A stretch of 64,000 nucleotides of DNA from Micromonospora coxensis. Lineage in GTDB: Bacteria; Actinomycetota; Actinomycetes; Mycobacteriales; Micromonosporaceae. Made by a program: the position numbers and the translations under genes. The first letter of the stretch is position 1; each line of letters starts with the position of its first letter. Shown piece after piece: positions 32,286-41,909 of the stretch. The notes beneath the pieces were generated by a model. The model worked only from the letters and a program-made list of their open reading frames with translations. It had not been told where the DNA came from and searched no databases. The DNA lies in NCBI RefSeq assembly GCF_900090295.1, contig NZ_LT607753.1, positions 4,216,001 to 4,280,000 of the forward strand, given 5' to 3'.

Positions 32286-33209
32286 ATGACTGAACGCACC
32301 GAAACCCGCAAGCAGCGCGCCGCCCGGCGGGCCGGGGAGTTCCCGCCCGCCCCGGAGCCGCTGCCCCGTCCCGTGCTCGACAGCCACACCCACCTGGACA
32401 TCACGGTCGGCGAATACGGGGTGCCCCTGGCCGGCGCGACGAGTGAGCCGGGGTCGCGAGCGGCGGACGGCGTCGCCGGCGACCCGGTCGCCGCCGCGAT
32501 CGAGGTGGCCGCCGCCGTCGGCGTGGACCGGCTGGTCCAGGTCGGCGTCGACGTCGACTCCTCCCGCTGGGGCGCCGGGATCGCCGCGCGGCACCCGGCC
32601 GTGCTGGCCACCGTGGCGCTGCACCCCAACGAGGCGCCCCGCCTGGCCGACCTGGACGAGGCGCTGCGCGAGATCGAGACGCTCGCCGCCCACGACCGGG
32701 TACGCGGCATCGGCGAGACCGGGATGGACTTCTTCCGTACCGGCGACGAGGGGCGGGCCGCGCAGGAGGAGAGCTTCCGCGCGCACATCGCCATCGCCAA
32801 GCGGTACGGCAAGGCGCTGGTCGTCCACGACCGCGACGCGCACGCCGACGTGCTGCGCATCCTCGACGACGAGGGCGCTCCCGACACCGTGGTGCTGCAC
32901 TGCTTCTCCGGCGACGCCGAGTTCGCCGCCGAGTGCGTGCGCCGCGGCTACCTGCTCAGCTTCGCCGGCACGGTGACCTTCGGCAGCGCCGGCGCGCTGC
33001 GCGAGGCCGCCGCGCTCACCCCGATCGACCAGATCCTGGTGGAGACCGACGCGCCGTACCTGACCCCGATGCCGCACCGGGGGCGGCCCAACGCGTCGTA
33101 CCTGATCCCGTTGACCCTCCGGTCCCTGGCCGCGACCACCGGGGCCGACCTCGACGACCTCTGCGCGGCCGTCTCCGCCACCGGCGACCGGGTCTTCGGC
33201 CCGTGGTGA
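32286..33209 (+). CDS. tatD: TatD family metal-dependent hydrolase (DNase)
   Basis: A 307-aa amidohydrolase-fold enzyme; TatD proteins act as Mg2+-dependent 3'-5' exonucleases on single-stranded DNA or RNA. Metal ligands are in LDSHTHLDI (H34, H36), the glutamate in [10 protein letters not shown], the histidine of [10 protein letters not shown], the histidine of VVLHCFSGD, and the aspartate in LVETDAPYL. The N-terminal 30 residues are a charged extension. It lies between metG and rsmA. The resuscitation-promoting factor gene rpfB, which sits between tatD and rsmA in mycobacteria, is absent: only 32 bp separate the two genes here. Confidence 0.92.
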   Translation: MTERTETRKQRAARRAGEFPPAPEPLPRPVLDSHTHLDITVGEYGVPLAGATSEPGSRAADGVAGDPVAAAIEVAAAVGVDRLVQVGVDVDSSRWGAGIAARHPAVLATVALHPNEAPRLADLDEALREIETLAAHDRVRGIGETGMDFFRTGDEGRAAQEESFRAHIAIAKRYGKALVVHDRDAHADVLRILDDEGAPDTVVLHCFSGDAEFAAECVRRGYLLSFAGTVTFGSAGALREAAALTPIDQILVETDAPYLTPMPHRGRPNASYLIPLTLRSLAATTGADLDDLCAAVSATGDRVFGPW

Positions 33210-33228
33210 GCGGGCCGGAGCCCGCCGC

Positions 33229-33234
33229 TACGCT
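33229..33234 (+). promoter_or_regulatory. -10 box of a leaderless promoter (rsmA)
   Basis: TACGCT lies 7 bp before GTG 33242. Confidence 0.4.
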
Positions 33235-33241
33235 ACGGGGC

Positions 33242-34111
33242 GTGACCGGTCTCCTCGGCCCGGCGGAGATCCGGGAACTCGCCGCCCGCCTGGGCGTCGC
33301 CCCGACCAAGAAGCTCGGCCAGAACTTCGTGCACGACCCGAACACGGTCCGCCGGATCGTCACCACCGCCGGGCTCGCCCCCGACGACGTGGCGCTGGAG
33401 GTCGGCCCCGGCCTCGGCTCGCTCACCCTGGCCCTGCTGCCGGTGGCCGCGCACGTGCACGCCGTGGAGATCGACCCGACGCTGGCCGGGGCGCTGCCGG
33501 AGACCGCCGCCCGGCACGCCGGCGCGGACGCCGCCCGGCTCACCGTGCACCAGGCCGACGCGCTGCGGGTCACCGCCGCCGACCTGGCCGGTCCCGCGCC
33601 GACCGCGCTGGTGGCGAACCTGCCGTACAACGTCGCCGTGCCGGTGGTGCTGCACCTGCTCGCCGAGCTGCCCACGCTGCGCCACGGCCTGGTGATGGTG
33701 CAGAAGGAGGTCGCCGACCGGCTCGTCGCCGGTCCCGGCTCCAAGGTGTACGGGATCCCGTCGGTCAAGCTCGCCTGGTACTCCCGGGCCCGCGCCGCCG
33801 GCCGGGTGCCGCCGAACGTGTTCTGGCCGGTGCCGAACGTCGACTCCGGCCTGGTCGCCTTCACCCGGCGCGAGCCGCCCCGCGACGACGTCGCCCGGCA
33901 GGCCGTCTTCGCCGTGGTGGACGCCGCGTTCGCCCAGCGCCGCAAGACCCTGCGCGCCGCCCTGGCCGGCTGGGCCGGCGGCGCGGACCGGGCCGCCGCC
34001 GCGCTCACCGCCGCCGGGGTGGACCCCGGCGCACGCGGGGAGTCACTCACCGTGGAGCAGTTCGCCGCCATCGCCGCGTCGGCCCCGACCGCCGCCCCCA
34101 CCGCCGGTTAG
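33242..34111 (+). CDS. rsmA: 16S rRNA (adenine1518-N6/adenine1519-N6)-dimethyltransferase
   Basis: A 289-aa KsgA-type enzyme that dimethylates two adjacent adenosines near the 3' end of 16S rRNA. Motifs are [19 protein letters not shown], the SAM-binding [18 protein letters not shown], the catalytic NLPYN ([13 protein letters not shown]), and the C-terminal helical region [18 protein letters not shown] and [14 protein letters not shown]. All are intact. The start is GTG 33242 with a leaderless -10 box. Its stop codon TAG coincides with the -10 box of the following small ORF. The order tatD-rsmA-ispE is the usual actinobacterial one. Confidence 0.95.
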   Translation: MTGLLGPAEIRELAARLGVAPTKKLGQNFVHDPNTVRRIVTTAGLAPDDVALEVGPGLGSLTLALLPVAAHVHAVEIDPTLAGALPETAARHAGADAARLTVHQADALRVTAADLAGPAPTALVANLPYNVAVPVVLHLLAELPTLRHGLVMVQKEVADRLVAGPGSKVYGIPSVKLAWYSRARAAGRVPPNVFWPVPNVDSGLVAFTRREPPRDDVARQAVFAVVDAAFAQRRKTLRAALAGWAGGADRAAAALTAAGVDPGARGESLTVEQFAAIAASAPTAAPTAG

Positions 34112-34114
34112 GCT
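34109..34114 (+). promoter_or_regulatory. -10 box ahead of the 39-codon ORF and ispE
   Basis: TAGGCT, overlapping the rsmA stop codon, lies exactly 7 bp before TTG 34122, the same spacing as at rsmA. Confidence 0.4.
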
Positions 34115-34121
34115 GGCGCCG

Positions 34122-34241
34122 TTGCCCGCGCAGGGCCCACCGTTGTACGCCTACGACCCGGTCGACGCCCCCGCCGACCCTGCCGAGGAGCTGATCGTGA
34201 GCAAGCCGTTCGACATCCGCCTGCGGGACGTCGCTCCGTGA
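34122..34241 (+). CDS. 39-aa small ORF translationally coupled to ispE
   Basis: A frame from TTG 34122 to TGA 34239-34241 encodes 39 residues (start MPAQGPPLYAYDPV, end SKPFDIRLRDVAP when the initiator is read as Met). Three things suggest it is translated. A leaderless -10 box lies 7 bp upstream. Its TGA overlaps the GTG start of ispE as GTGA, the coupling signature. The codon choice has the G/C third positions of real genes here. It has no membrane segment or cysteines. It could be a leader whose translation delivers ribosomes to ispE, or a small protein. Initiation at TTG without a leader is less usual, which lowers confidence. Confidence 0.45.
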   Translation: MPAQGPPLYAYDPVDAPADPAEELIVSKPFDIRLRDVAP

Positions 34242-35194
34242 CCGAGGCCTGGCGACCGGACGACGAGGACGAGCAGCGGCGGCGCGGGGCCGCCGGCCCG
34301 GTCAAGGTCCGGGTGCCCGCCAAGGTCAACCTGCACCTCGGGGTGGGGCCGCTGCGCCGCGACGGCTACCACGAGCTGAACACCGTCTACCACGCGATCT
34401 CCATCCACGACGAGCTGACCGCCCGGCGGGGTGACACGCTCACCCTGACCATGGAGGGCGAGGGCGCCGGCGAACTGGCCCTGGACGATTCCAACCTGGT
34501 CATCCGGGCGGCCCACGCCCTCGCCGGGTACGCCGGGGTCATGCCGCACGCCCGGCTGCACCTGCGCAAGCAGATCCCGCTGGCCGGCGGGCTGGCCGGC
34601 GGCAGCGCCGACGCGGCCGCCGCCCTGGTCGCCTGCGACGCCCTCTGGGGCACCGGCCTGTCCCGGGACGAGCTGGCCGGCATCGCCGCCGACCTCGGCT
34701 CCGACGTGCCCTTCCTGATCCACGGCGGCACCGCGCTCGGCACCGGGCGGGGCGAGGCGGTCAGCCCGGTGCTGGCCCGCCCCACCTCCTGGCACTGGGT
34801 GGTGGCCATCGCCGACGGCGGCCTGTCCACCCCCGCCGCCTACCGGGAGCTGGACCGGCTGCGGGACGCCGGCACCGCCGGTGAGCCGCTCGGCAGCACC
34901 GACGGGCTGCTCGCGGCGCTGCGCCAGCGCGACCCCCGGGTGCTCGCCGCCGCCCTCGGCAACGACCTGCAGGACGCCGCGCTGGCCATGCGCCCGTCGC
35001 TCGCCGACACCCTCAAGGCCGGCGAGGCGGCCGGCGCGCTCGCCGGCATCGTCTCCGGCTCCGGCCCGACCTGCGTCTTCCTCGCCACCGGCGCGGCCGA
35101 CGCGGAGCGGATCGCCGGCGAGGTGGAGGCGGCCGGGGTGTGCCGGGAGGCGCGGGTGGCCCACGGCCCGGTGGCCGGGGCCCGCGTCGTCTGA
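34238..35194 (+). CDS. ispE: 4-diphosphocytidyl-2-C-methyl-D-erythritol kinase
   Basis: A 318-aa GHMP kinase of the MEP pathway; it phosphorylates CDP-methylerythritol on the way to isopentenyl diphosphate for quinones, carotenoids and wall lipid carrier. Motifs are VRVPAKVNLHLGVGPLRRDG at the N-terminus, the ATP loop PLAGGLAGGSADAAAALVAC, and the C-terminal GSGPTCVFLATG. The N-terminal 20 residues (EDEQRRRGAAGPVK) are an extension before the conserved part. Start GTG 34238 overlaps the preceding small ORF by 4 bp. No other MEP gene lies in the window. A palindromic repeat follows in the intergenic space. Confidence 0.95.
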   Translation: MTEAWRPDDEDEQRRRGAAGPVKVRVPAKVNLHLGVGPLRRDGYHELNTVYHAISIHDELTARRGDTLTLTMEGEGAGELALDDSNLVIRAAHALAGYAGVMPHARLHLRKQIPLAGGLAGGSADAAAALVACDALWGTGLSRDELAGIAADLGSDVPFLIHGGTALGTGRGEAVSPVLARPTSWHWVVAIADGGLSTPAAYRELDRLRDAGTAGEPLGSTDGLLAALRQRDPRVLAAALGNDLQDAALAMRPSLADTLKAGEAAGALAGIVSGSGPTCVFLATGAADAERIAGEVEAAGVCREARVAHGPVAGARVV

Positions 35195-35251
35195 CCGTCG
35201 CACCCGCCCGACCCGGTCCACCCCCGAGGCCCGGACGCGAGATCGACCCGG

Positions 35252-35304
35252 TTTGCGGCGTGTCGCGCCTTCGCCCGCCAGGGACACCGCGACACGCCGC
35301 AAAC
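35252..35304. repeat. 53-bp palindromic intergenic repeat, copy A
   Basis: Perfect 16-bp arms (TTTGCGGCGTGTCGCG and its complement) flank a 21-bp centre. A second 53-bp copy with the same ends lies at 58096-58148, with matching outer 10 bp and right arm. Both are intergenic, so this is a dispersed repeat family rather than a local terminator. Confidence 0.7.
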
Positions 35305-35424
35305 GGAGTCGATCAAGAGCTGGGTCGGGCCGGAGTGGGGCGGGCTGGTCCGCGTACGCTGGGAGGCCAGGCGTCCCGAGGTGCCAGCCGGCACCGGGAC
35401 GCCTTGATCATGGGAGGTGAGGTC

Positions 35425-37224
<1,800 letters not shown>

Positions 37225-37237
37225 CCCCGCCCCGCGT

Positions 37238-37260
37238 CCCCCGCCCGCGACAGGCGGGGG
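37238..37260 (+). terminator. terminator of the ABC-F gene
   Basis: CCCCCGCC and GGCGGGGG form an 8-bp stem with a 7-nt loop, 14 bp beyond the stop. Confidence 0.5.
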
Positions 37261-37336
37261 CCGTGTGCGGCGTCACACTCCGGCGTGCGGGACAATCGTC
37301 GACGACCTCTCATCCGAACGCGTTGGAGACTCAGAC

Positions 37337-37792
37337 ATGGCCCATACCCCCGTCAACCACCCCGCGCGGCCGATCTACCGGGCGATCGGCGGGCTCGTTG
37401 GTCTGTACTTCGTGGTCTTCGGTGTGCTCGGCCTCATCACGAGCGCCGGCAACGACATCTTCGCCCAGGACGACACCAAGGTCCTCGGGCAGGGCACGAA
37501 CCTCGGGTTCTCGCTGCTCAGCATCGTGATCGGCATCGCCGTCCTGGCCGGCACCGCGATCGGGCGCAACCTCGACGTGGCGATCAACCAGTTCATGGCG
37601 TACGCCCTGATGGTGCTCGGCCTGGCGGAGCTGGCGTTCCTGCAGACCGACGCCAACGTCCTCAACTTCACCATCCTCACCGACATCGTGGTGCTGACCC
37701 TCAGCCTCGTCCTGCTGATGGTCGGCATGTACAGCAAGGTCGGCACCGACGAGGAGAAGGAAGCCTGGCAGAAGGCCCGCCTGGTGCTCTGA
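37337..37792 (+). CDS. DUF4383 membrane protein, paralogue 1
   Basis: A 151-aa protein from ATG 37337 with GGAG 9 bp upstream. The family start HTPVNHPARPIYRAIGGLVG is followed by four hydrophobic helices (LVGLYFVVFGVLGLI, LGFSLLSIVIGIAVLAG, FMAYALMVLGLAELAF, ILTDIVVLTLSLVLLMVG). The end is VGTDEEKEAWQKARLVL. DUF4383 proteins are four-helix integral membrane proteins of unknown function, frequent in actinobacteria. A second, clearly paralogous gene follows 182 bp downstream, after a large palindrome, and both share a GACAATC motif 43-46 bp before their starts. Confidence 0.85.
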   Translation: MAHTPVNHPARPIYRAIGGLVGLYFVVFGVLGLITSAGNDIFAQDDTKVLGQGTNLGFSLLSIVIGIAVLAGTAIGRNLDVAINQFMAYALMVLGLAELAFLQTDANVLNFTILTDIVVLTLSLVLLMVGMYSKVGTDEEKEAWQKARLVL

Positions 37793-37808
37793 TCTCTGGT
37801 TACGGTTT

Positions 37809-37850
37809 CGGTTTCGCCGGAGCCCGACGCGTCGGGCTCCGGCGAAACCG
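37809..37850 (+). terminator. 42-bp perfect palindrome, terminator between DUF4383 genes
   Basis: Two 21-bp halves are exact complements (start CGGTTTCGCCGG, centre GACGCGTC). Located 16 bp past the first DUF4383 stop, it would fold into a very stable hairpin that separates the two paralogues into distinct transcripts. Confidence 0.7.
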
Positions 37851-37974
37851 TCCCTGGTCCCGCTCCACCCGTGCCTGCTGCCCGGTGGGGCGGGATCTTT
37901 CCGTTCGCCGGTCGTGCCGCCCCCAATGGGGGACAATCCTCCTGGACCGGTCATACCTGGACGGAGGAGGGACC

Positions 37975-38451
37975 ATGGCGCACTTCCCGGTGAACCACCC
38001 GGCGCGCCCGCTCTACCGGGTCCTCGCCGGACTCGTCGGCCTCTACATCCTCGTCTTCGGGGTCTGGGGCGTCTTCCAGACCTGGGGCGACCCCCTCTTC
38101 GACCGGGGCAGCAACTGGGCCCTCGGACTCCGCACCAACCTGGCCTTCTCGCTGGCCTCCGTGGGCTTCGGGATCGTCCTCATCGTCGGCGCGTCCCGAC
38201 GCGGCAACCTCGGCCACTACATGAACCTGACCGCCGGGGCGATCTTCCTGGTCACCAGCATCCTGATGATGTCCGTGCTGCAGACCTCGGCGAACTTCCT
38301 CAACTTCTCGATGTCGACCGTGATCGTGTCCATGCTCTTCGGCCTGCTCCTGCTCGGCACCGGCCTCTACGACAAGGTCGGCACCGACGAGCACGCCGAG
38401 GAGGAGCGACGCAAGCGCCAGCACCCGATCTCCGAGGCCGGCGCCCGCTGA
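37975..38451 (+). CDS. DUF4383 membrane protein, paralogue 2
   Basis: A 158-aa protein from ATG 37975 with GGAGGAGG 5 bp upstream. It begins MAHFPVNHPARPLYRVLAG, matching paralogue 1 at most positions (HPARPxYR), and has four helices at the same places. The end reads LYDKVGTDEHAEEERRKRQH, homologous to YSKVGTDEEKEAWQ of paralogue 1. The pair is a tandem duplication with diverged loops: paralogue 2 has FQTWGDPLFDRGSNWALG where paralogue 1 has TSAGNDIFAQDDTKVLG. Function is unknown. It is convergent with the TetR gene, whose stop codon is 10 bp away. Confidence 0.85.
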   Translation: MAHFPVNHPARPLYRVLAGLVGLYILVFGVWGVFQTWGDPLFDRGSNWALGLRTNLAFSLASVGFGIVLIVGASRRGNLGHYMNLTAGAIFLVTSILMMSVLQTSANFLNFSMSTVIVSMLFGLLLLGTGLYDKVGTDEHAEEERRKRQHPISEAGAR

Positions 38452-38460
38452 CCGCGCCGG

Positions 38461-39138
38461 TCAGGCCCGCTTGCGGGTGATCAGCCCCGGCTTCGCCTCC
38501 AGGTGCGACAACCCGTTCCAGGCCAGGTTCACCAGGTGCGCGGCCACCGTCTCCTTGCGCGGCTTGCGCACCTCCAGCCACCAGCGGCCGGTCAACGCCA
38601 CCATCCCCACCAGCGCCTGCGAGTACAGCTCGGCCAGCTTCGGGTCGTACCCCCGGCTGGAGAACTCCGCGCCGAGGATGTGCTCCACCTGGTGCCCCAC
38701 GTCGTTCATCACGCTGCTGAAGTTCCCCGTCGCCGACATCAGCGGCGACTCGCGGACCAGCACCCGGAATCCGGGCGTCTCCTCCTCGATGTACGTCAAC
38801 AGCGCCAGCGCCGCCTGTTCCAGCAACTCGTGCGGGTGCCCGGCGGTCAGCGCGGTGGTGATCCGGTCCAGCAGGGCCCGCACCTCGCGGTCGACCACCA
38901 CCGCGTACAGCCCTTCCTTGCCGCCGAAGTGCTCGTAGACCACCGGCTTGGAGACCTTGGCCCGCGACGCCACCTCCTCGATCGAGGTGGCGTCGAAGCC
39001 CTTCTCGGCGAACACCTGCCGGCCGATCGAGATCAACTGTTCGCGCCGCTGGGCCGCGGACATCCGCACCCGGGACGCCGGCTTCGCGCCCGCCGCCGGC
39101 ACCGCCCGCCGCCGCGCGCCCGTGGTCCCGTCCGTCAT
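38461..39138 (-). CDS. TetR family transcriptional regulator
   Basis: A 225-aa protein from ATG 39138 after GAGGTG; the frame runs further upstream without a better start. The N-terminus has RRAVPAAGAKPASRVRMS, then the TetR helix-turn-helix QLISIGRQVFAEKGFDATSI and EEVASRAKVSKPVVYEHFGG. The C-terminal ligand-binding region includes LLTYIEEETPGFRVLVRESP and ALVGMVALTGRWWLEVRKPR. The ligand is unknown. It is convergent with the DUF4383 gene and divergent from a frameshifted HTH gene with 154 bp between. It may regulate itself through that region; no clear palindrome was found there. Confidence 0.88.
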   Translation of the reverse strand: MTDGTTGARRRAVPAAGAKPASRVRMSAAQRREQLISIGRQVFAEKGFDATSIEEVASRAKVSKPVVYEHFGGKEGLYAVVVDREVRALLDRITTALTAGHPHELLEQAALALLTYIEEETPGFRVLVRESPLMSATGNFSSVMNDVGHQVEHILGAEFSSRGYDPKLAELYSQALVGMVALTGRWWLEVRKPRKETVAAHLVNLAWNGLSHLEAKPGLITRKRA

Positions 39139-39292
39139 GTCGTCACCTCGCCGGCGCTCGGTGACGCCCTGTCGTGGGATGTTCCTGCCGTCGTGCCCGT
39201 CTTCCTCGGTCACCCGGCCATCCTGCCAGGCTCGCTCCGAATCCACCGGCGGGATTCCCGCCGGGGTCGTACCTCCGTTCTAACGTCCCGTC

Positions 39293-40141
39293 GTGGATGA
39301 CGTCACGGTGGGTGAGGTGCGGCGGCTGCGCGTGGAGGAGGGGCTCTCCGTGGCGCAGTCCGGGCTCGGACGGGGCTGGGGCGAAACCGGGTGCAGGACC
39401 TGCTGCGGGGGTGCTCCCGCCCGTGTGGACGCGGCGTCCGAGGGCCAAGGACGACCTGCGGGGGGCGGCGGTGGCGCTGCGCGGCGAGCGCCTGTCGGTG
39501 GGTGCGATCGCCGACCGGCTCGGTGTGGCGAAGTCGACCGCCTACTTGTGGGTACGACACTGCCGCTGGACCCGCGACGGTGCGGCCGAACGGGAGCGGC
39601 GCCGCGCCCACTCGAAGGTGGTGACGGACGCGCAGTGGGCCGCGCACCGCCAGACCCGCGACGCCGCGCGGGCGGAGCTGGCCGAGTTCGGCGCCGCATG
39701 GGTGTCCCGGCTGGACGGTCGGGAGTTGCTCCTGGTCGGGGCCGCCCTCTACTGGGTCGAAGGGGTCAAGGCGAAGCCCTGGCGACCCCACGACTGCCGG
39801 GTCCGGCTCACCAACAGCGATCCGGCGCTCATCGACCTCTTCGTCCGCTTCGTCGAGGAGTTGGGCGTGCCGCGCGGAGGTCTGCGGTTCCGGGTGAGCA
39901 TCCACGAGACGGCCGACGCGGACGCGGCGGTCCGCTGGTGGGCTCGGCAGGTCGGCGTCGCCGTCGAGGCGTTCCAGCGCACCTCCCTCAAGCGGCACCG
40001 GCCCGCCACGGTCGGCACGACACCGGCGACGACTACCACGGCTGCCTGGTCGTCTCGGTGCCCGACTCCCGCCGGATGTACTGGGCCATCGAAGGGATCA
40101 TGAAGGGAATGAGTGATGGCGTGGGCCGAGCGGGGCGCTAA
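39293..40141 (+). pseudogene. frameshifted HTH / LAGLIDADG-like protein gene
   Basis: A protein of about 280 aa can be assembled from three frames. It starts MDDVTVGEVRRLRVEEGLSV (GTG 39293). After a shift near 39358 it continues RARTGLGRNRVQDLLRG. After a second shift in the G5 run 39407-39411 it continues PPVWTRRPRAKDDLR, the HTH SVGAIADRLGVAKSTAYLWV, and LLLVGAALYWVEGVKAKPWR to LKRHRPATV. After a third shift near 40013 it ends DDYHGCLVVSVPDSRRMYW and a TAA at 40139. Each step restores a family pattern I recall from actinobacteria. Three 1-bp deletions mean a decayed gene, unless they are sequencing errors in G/C runs. The C-terminal half resembles a LAGLIDADG-like fold. tRNA-Gln follows 47 bp downstream. 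Confidence 0.6.
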
Positions 40142-40188
40142 GGTGTAGTGGAGTCCAGGCGCGCGAGCGTTTTGACCGTTTTAGACCG

Positions 40189-40259
40189 TCCCGGGTCGTC
40201 TAATGGCAGGACGTCAGGTTTTGGTCCTGATTGTAGGGGTTCGAGTCCTCTCCCGGGAG
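40189..40259 (+). tRNA. tRNA-Gln, anticodon TTG
   Basis: A 71-nt cloverleaf. The acceptor stem is TCCCGGG/CCCGGGA, with the U1-A72 pair typical of glutamine tRNA. The D stem is GTCT/GGAC, the anticodon stem TCAGG/CCTGA with loop TTTTGGT (anticodon TTG, reading CAA), and the T stem AGGGG/CCTCT with loop TTCGAGT. The discriminator is G at 40259. CCA is not encoded. It stands just upstream of glmU on the same strand, a common actinobacterial arrangement. Confidence 0.94.
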
Positions 40260-40332
40260 CTTCTGCTGATCGCCGGGTGATGTCTGGTTAGCATGGCCGC
40301 GAGACTGTCGCCTTCCCGACGGGAGCCACGTC

Positions 40333-41856
40333 GTGCCCCAGCCCCACCTCCGTACCGTCGTCGTGCTCGCCGCCGGTGAGGGCAAGCGGATGAAGTCGGC
40401 GCTGCCCAAGGTGCTGCACCCGCTGCTCGGCCGTACCCTGCTCGGCCACGTGCTGGCCGCGGCGGCGCCGCTGGCCGCGGACCGCACGGTGGTCGTGGTC
40501 GGTCACGGCGCCGAGCAGGTCCGGGCGCACCTGACCGAGATCGCCCCGGACGCCACCGCCGTCCTCCAGGCCGAGCAGCTCGGCACCGGTCACGCGGTAC
40601 GGATCGCGCTGGACGCGGTGCCCGAGGTCTCCGGCACGGTGGTCGTGATCAACGGGGACGTCCCGCTGCTGCGCGCCGAGACGGTGGCCGCGCTGGTGCA
40701 GGCGCACGAGGGCGAGCGCGCGGCGGCGACCGTGCTGGCGGCCGAGGTGCCGGACCCGACCGGTCTGGGCCGGATCGTGCGGGACGCGGACGGCCGGCTG
40801 GAGCAGATCGTCGAGGAGCGGGACGCCAGCCCCGCGCAGCGCGCGCTGCGGGAGATCAACGCCGGCATCTACGCCTTCGACGTGGCCCGGCTGCGCGACG
40901 CGCTGGGCAAGCTCTCCACGGACAACGACCAGGGCGAGGAGTACCTCACCGACGTCTTCGGGCTGCTCGTCTCGGCGGGTGAGCCGGTGGGGGTGCACGT
41001 CGCGGCGGACCACGTGGAGACGCTGGGCTGCAACGACCGGGTGGAGCTGGCCGGCCTGCGCCGGCTGCTGCGCGACCGGGTCAACGAGGCGTGGATGCGC
41101 ACCGGGGTGAGCATCCTGGACCCGGAGACCACCTGGATCGACGTCACCGTCACCGTCGAGCGGGACGCGGTGATCGACCAGAACACGCAGCTGCGCGGGA
41201 CGACGGTGGTGGGCGCGGAGGCGGTCGTCGGGCCGGACGTCACGCTCGTCGACACGGTGGTCGGCGCGGCGGCGACGGTGCTGCGCAGCCACGCGATCAG
41301 CGCCGAGGTGGGGCCGGGCGCCAGCGTCGGACCGTACGCGTACCTGCGGCCGGCGGCGAAGCTGGCCGAGAAGGCGAAGATCGGCACCTTCGTCGAGGTG
41401 AAGAACTCCGAGGTGGGCGCGGGCGCGAAGGTGCCGCACCTGTCGTACGTGGGTGACGCCACGATCGGCGCGAAGGCGAACATCGGCGCGGCGACGATCT
41501 TCGTGAACTACGACGGGGTGAACAAGCACCGCACCACGGTCGGCGAGGCGGCCTTCATCGGCTGCGACACCAGCCTGATCGCCCCGGTCGAGGTGGGTCC
41601 GGGGGCGTACGTGGCGGCGGGCAGCGCGATCTCGCAGGACGTGCCGGCGGGCGCGCTCGGGGTGACCCGGGCGCCGCAGCGCAGCATCGAGGGCTGGGTG
41701 GCGCGCAAGCGGCCGGGCACGGCGTCGGCGGCGGCGGCCGAGCGGGCGCAGAGTGCGTCGGCGGACACGCCGGCCGCAAGGGAAGGTGAGGCAATCCACG
41801 AGGGCGCGGAGACCGTGGGTGGGCCGTCGTCGGCGGGGGATACTGCAACCGAATAG
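40333..41856 (+). CDS. glmU: bifunctional GlcNAc-1-phosphate uridyltransferase / glucosamine-1-phosphate acetyltransferase
   Basis: A 507-aa cytoplasmic enzyme that makes UDP-GlcNAc for peptidoglycan. The N-terminal pyrophosphorylase half has VVVLAAGEGKRMKSALPKVL at residues 9-28, then LQAEQLGTGHAVRIAL and VVINGDVPLLRAETV. The C-terminal left-handed beta-helix has the hexapeptide repeats and the acetyl-CoA/catalytic region YAYLRPAAKLAEKAKIGTFV, VPHLSYVGDATIG and NIGAATIFVNYDGVNKHRT. The last 50 residues (ERAQSASADTPAAREGEA) are a disordered extension, also known in other actinobacteria. The start is GTG 40333. It precedes prs, rplY and pth, the conserved actinobacterial order. Confidence 0.97.
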   Translation: MPQPHLRTVVVLAAGEGKRMKSALPKVLHPLLGRTLLGHVLAAAAPLAADRTVVVVGHGAEQVRAHLTEIAPDATAVLQAEQLGTGHAVRIALDAVPEVSGTVVVINGDVPLLRAETVAALVQAHEGERAAATVLAAEVPDPTGLGRIVRDADGRLEQIVEERDASPAQRALREINAGIYAFDVARLRDALGKLSTDNDQGEEYLTDVFGLLVSAGEPVGVHVAADHVETLGCNDRVELAGLRRLLRDRVNEAWMRTGVSILDPETTWIDVTVTVERDAVIDQNTQLRGTTVVGAEAVVGPDVTLVDTVVGAAATVLRSHAISAEVGPGASVGPYAYLRPAAKLAEKAKIGTFVEVKNSEVGAGAKVPHLSYVGDATIGAKANIGAATIFVNYDGVNKHRTTVGEAAFIGCDTSLIAPVEVGPGAYVAAGSAISQDVPAGALGVTRAPQRSIEGWVARKRPGTASAAAAERAQSASADTPAAREGEAIHEGAETVGGPSSAGDTATE

Positions 41857-41909
41857 TCCCCGGCCACACCGCCGCCGGGCACCACCGACCAACGGGAGCA
41901 GACGGTTCC

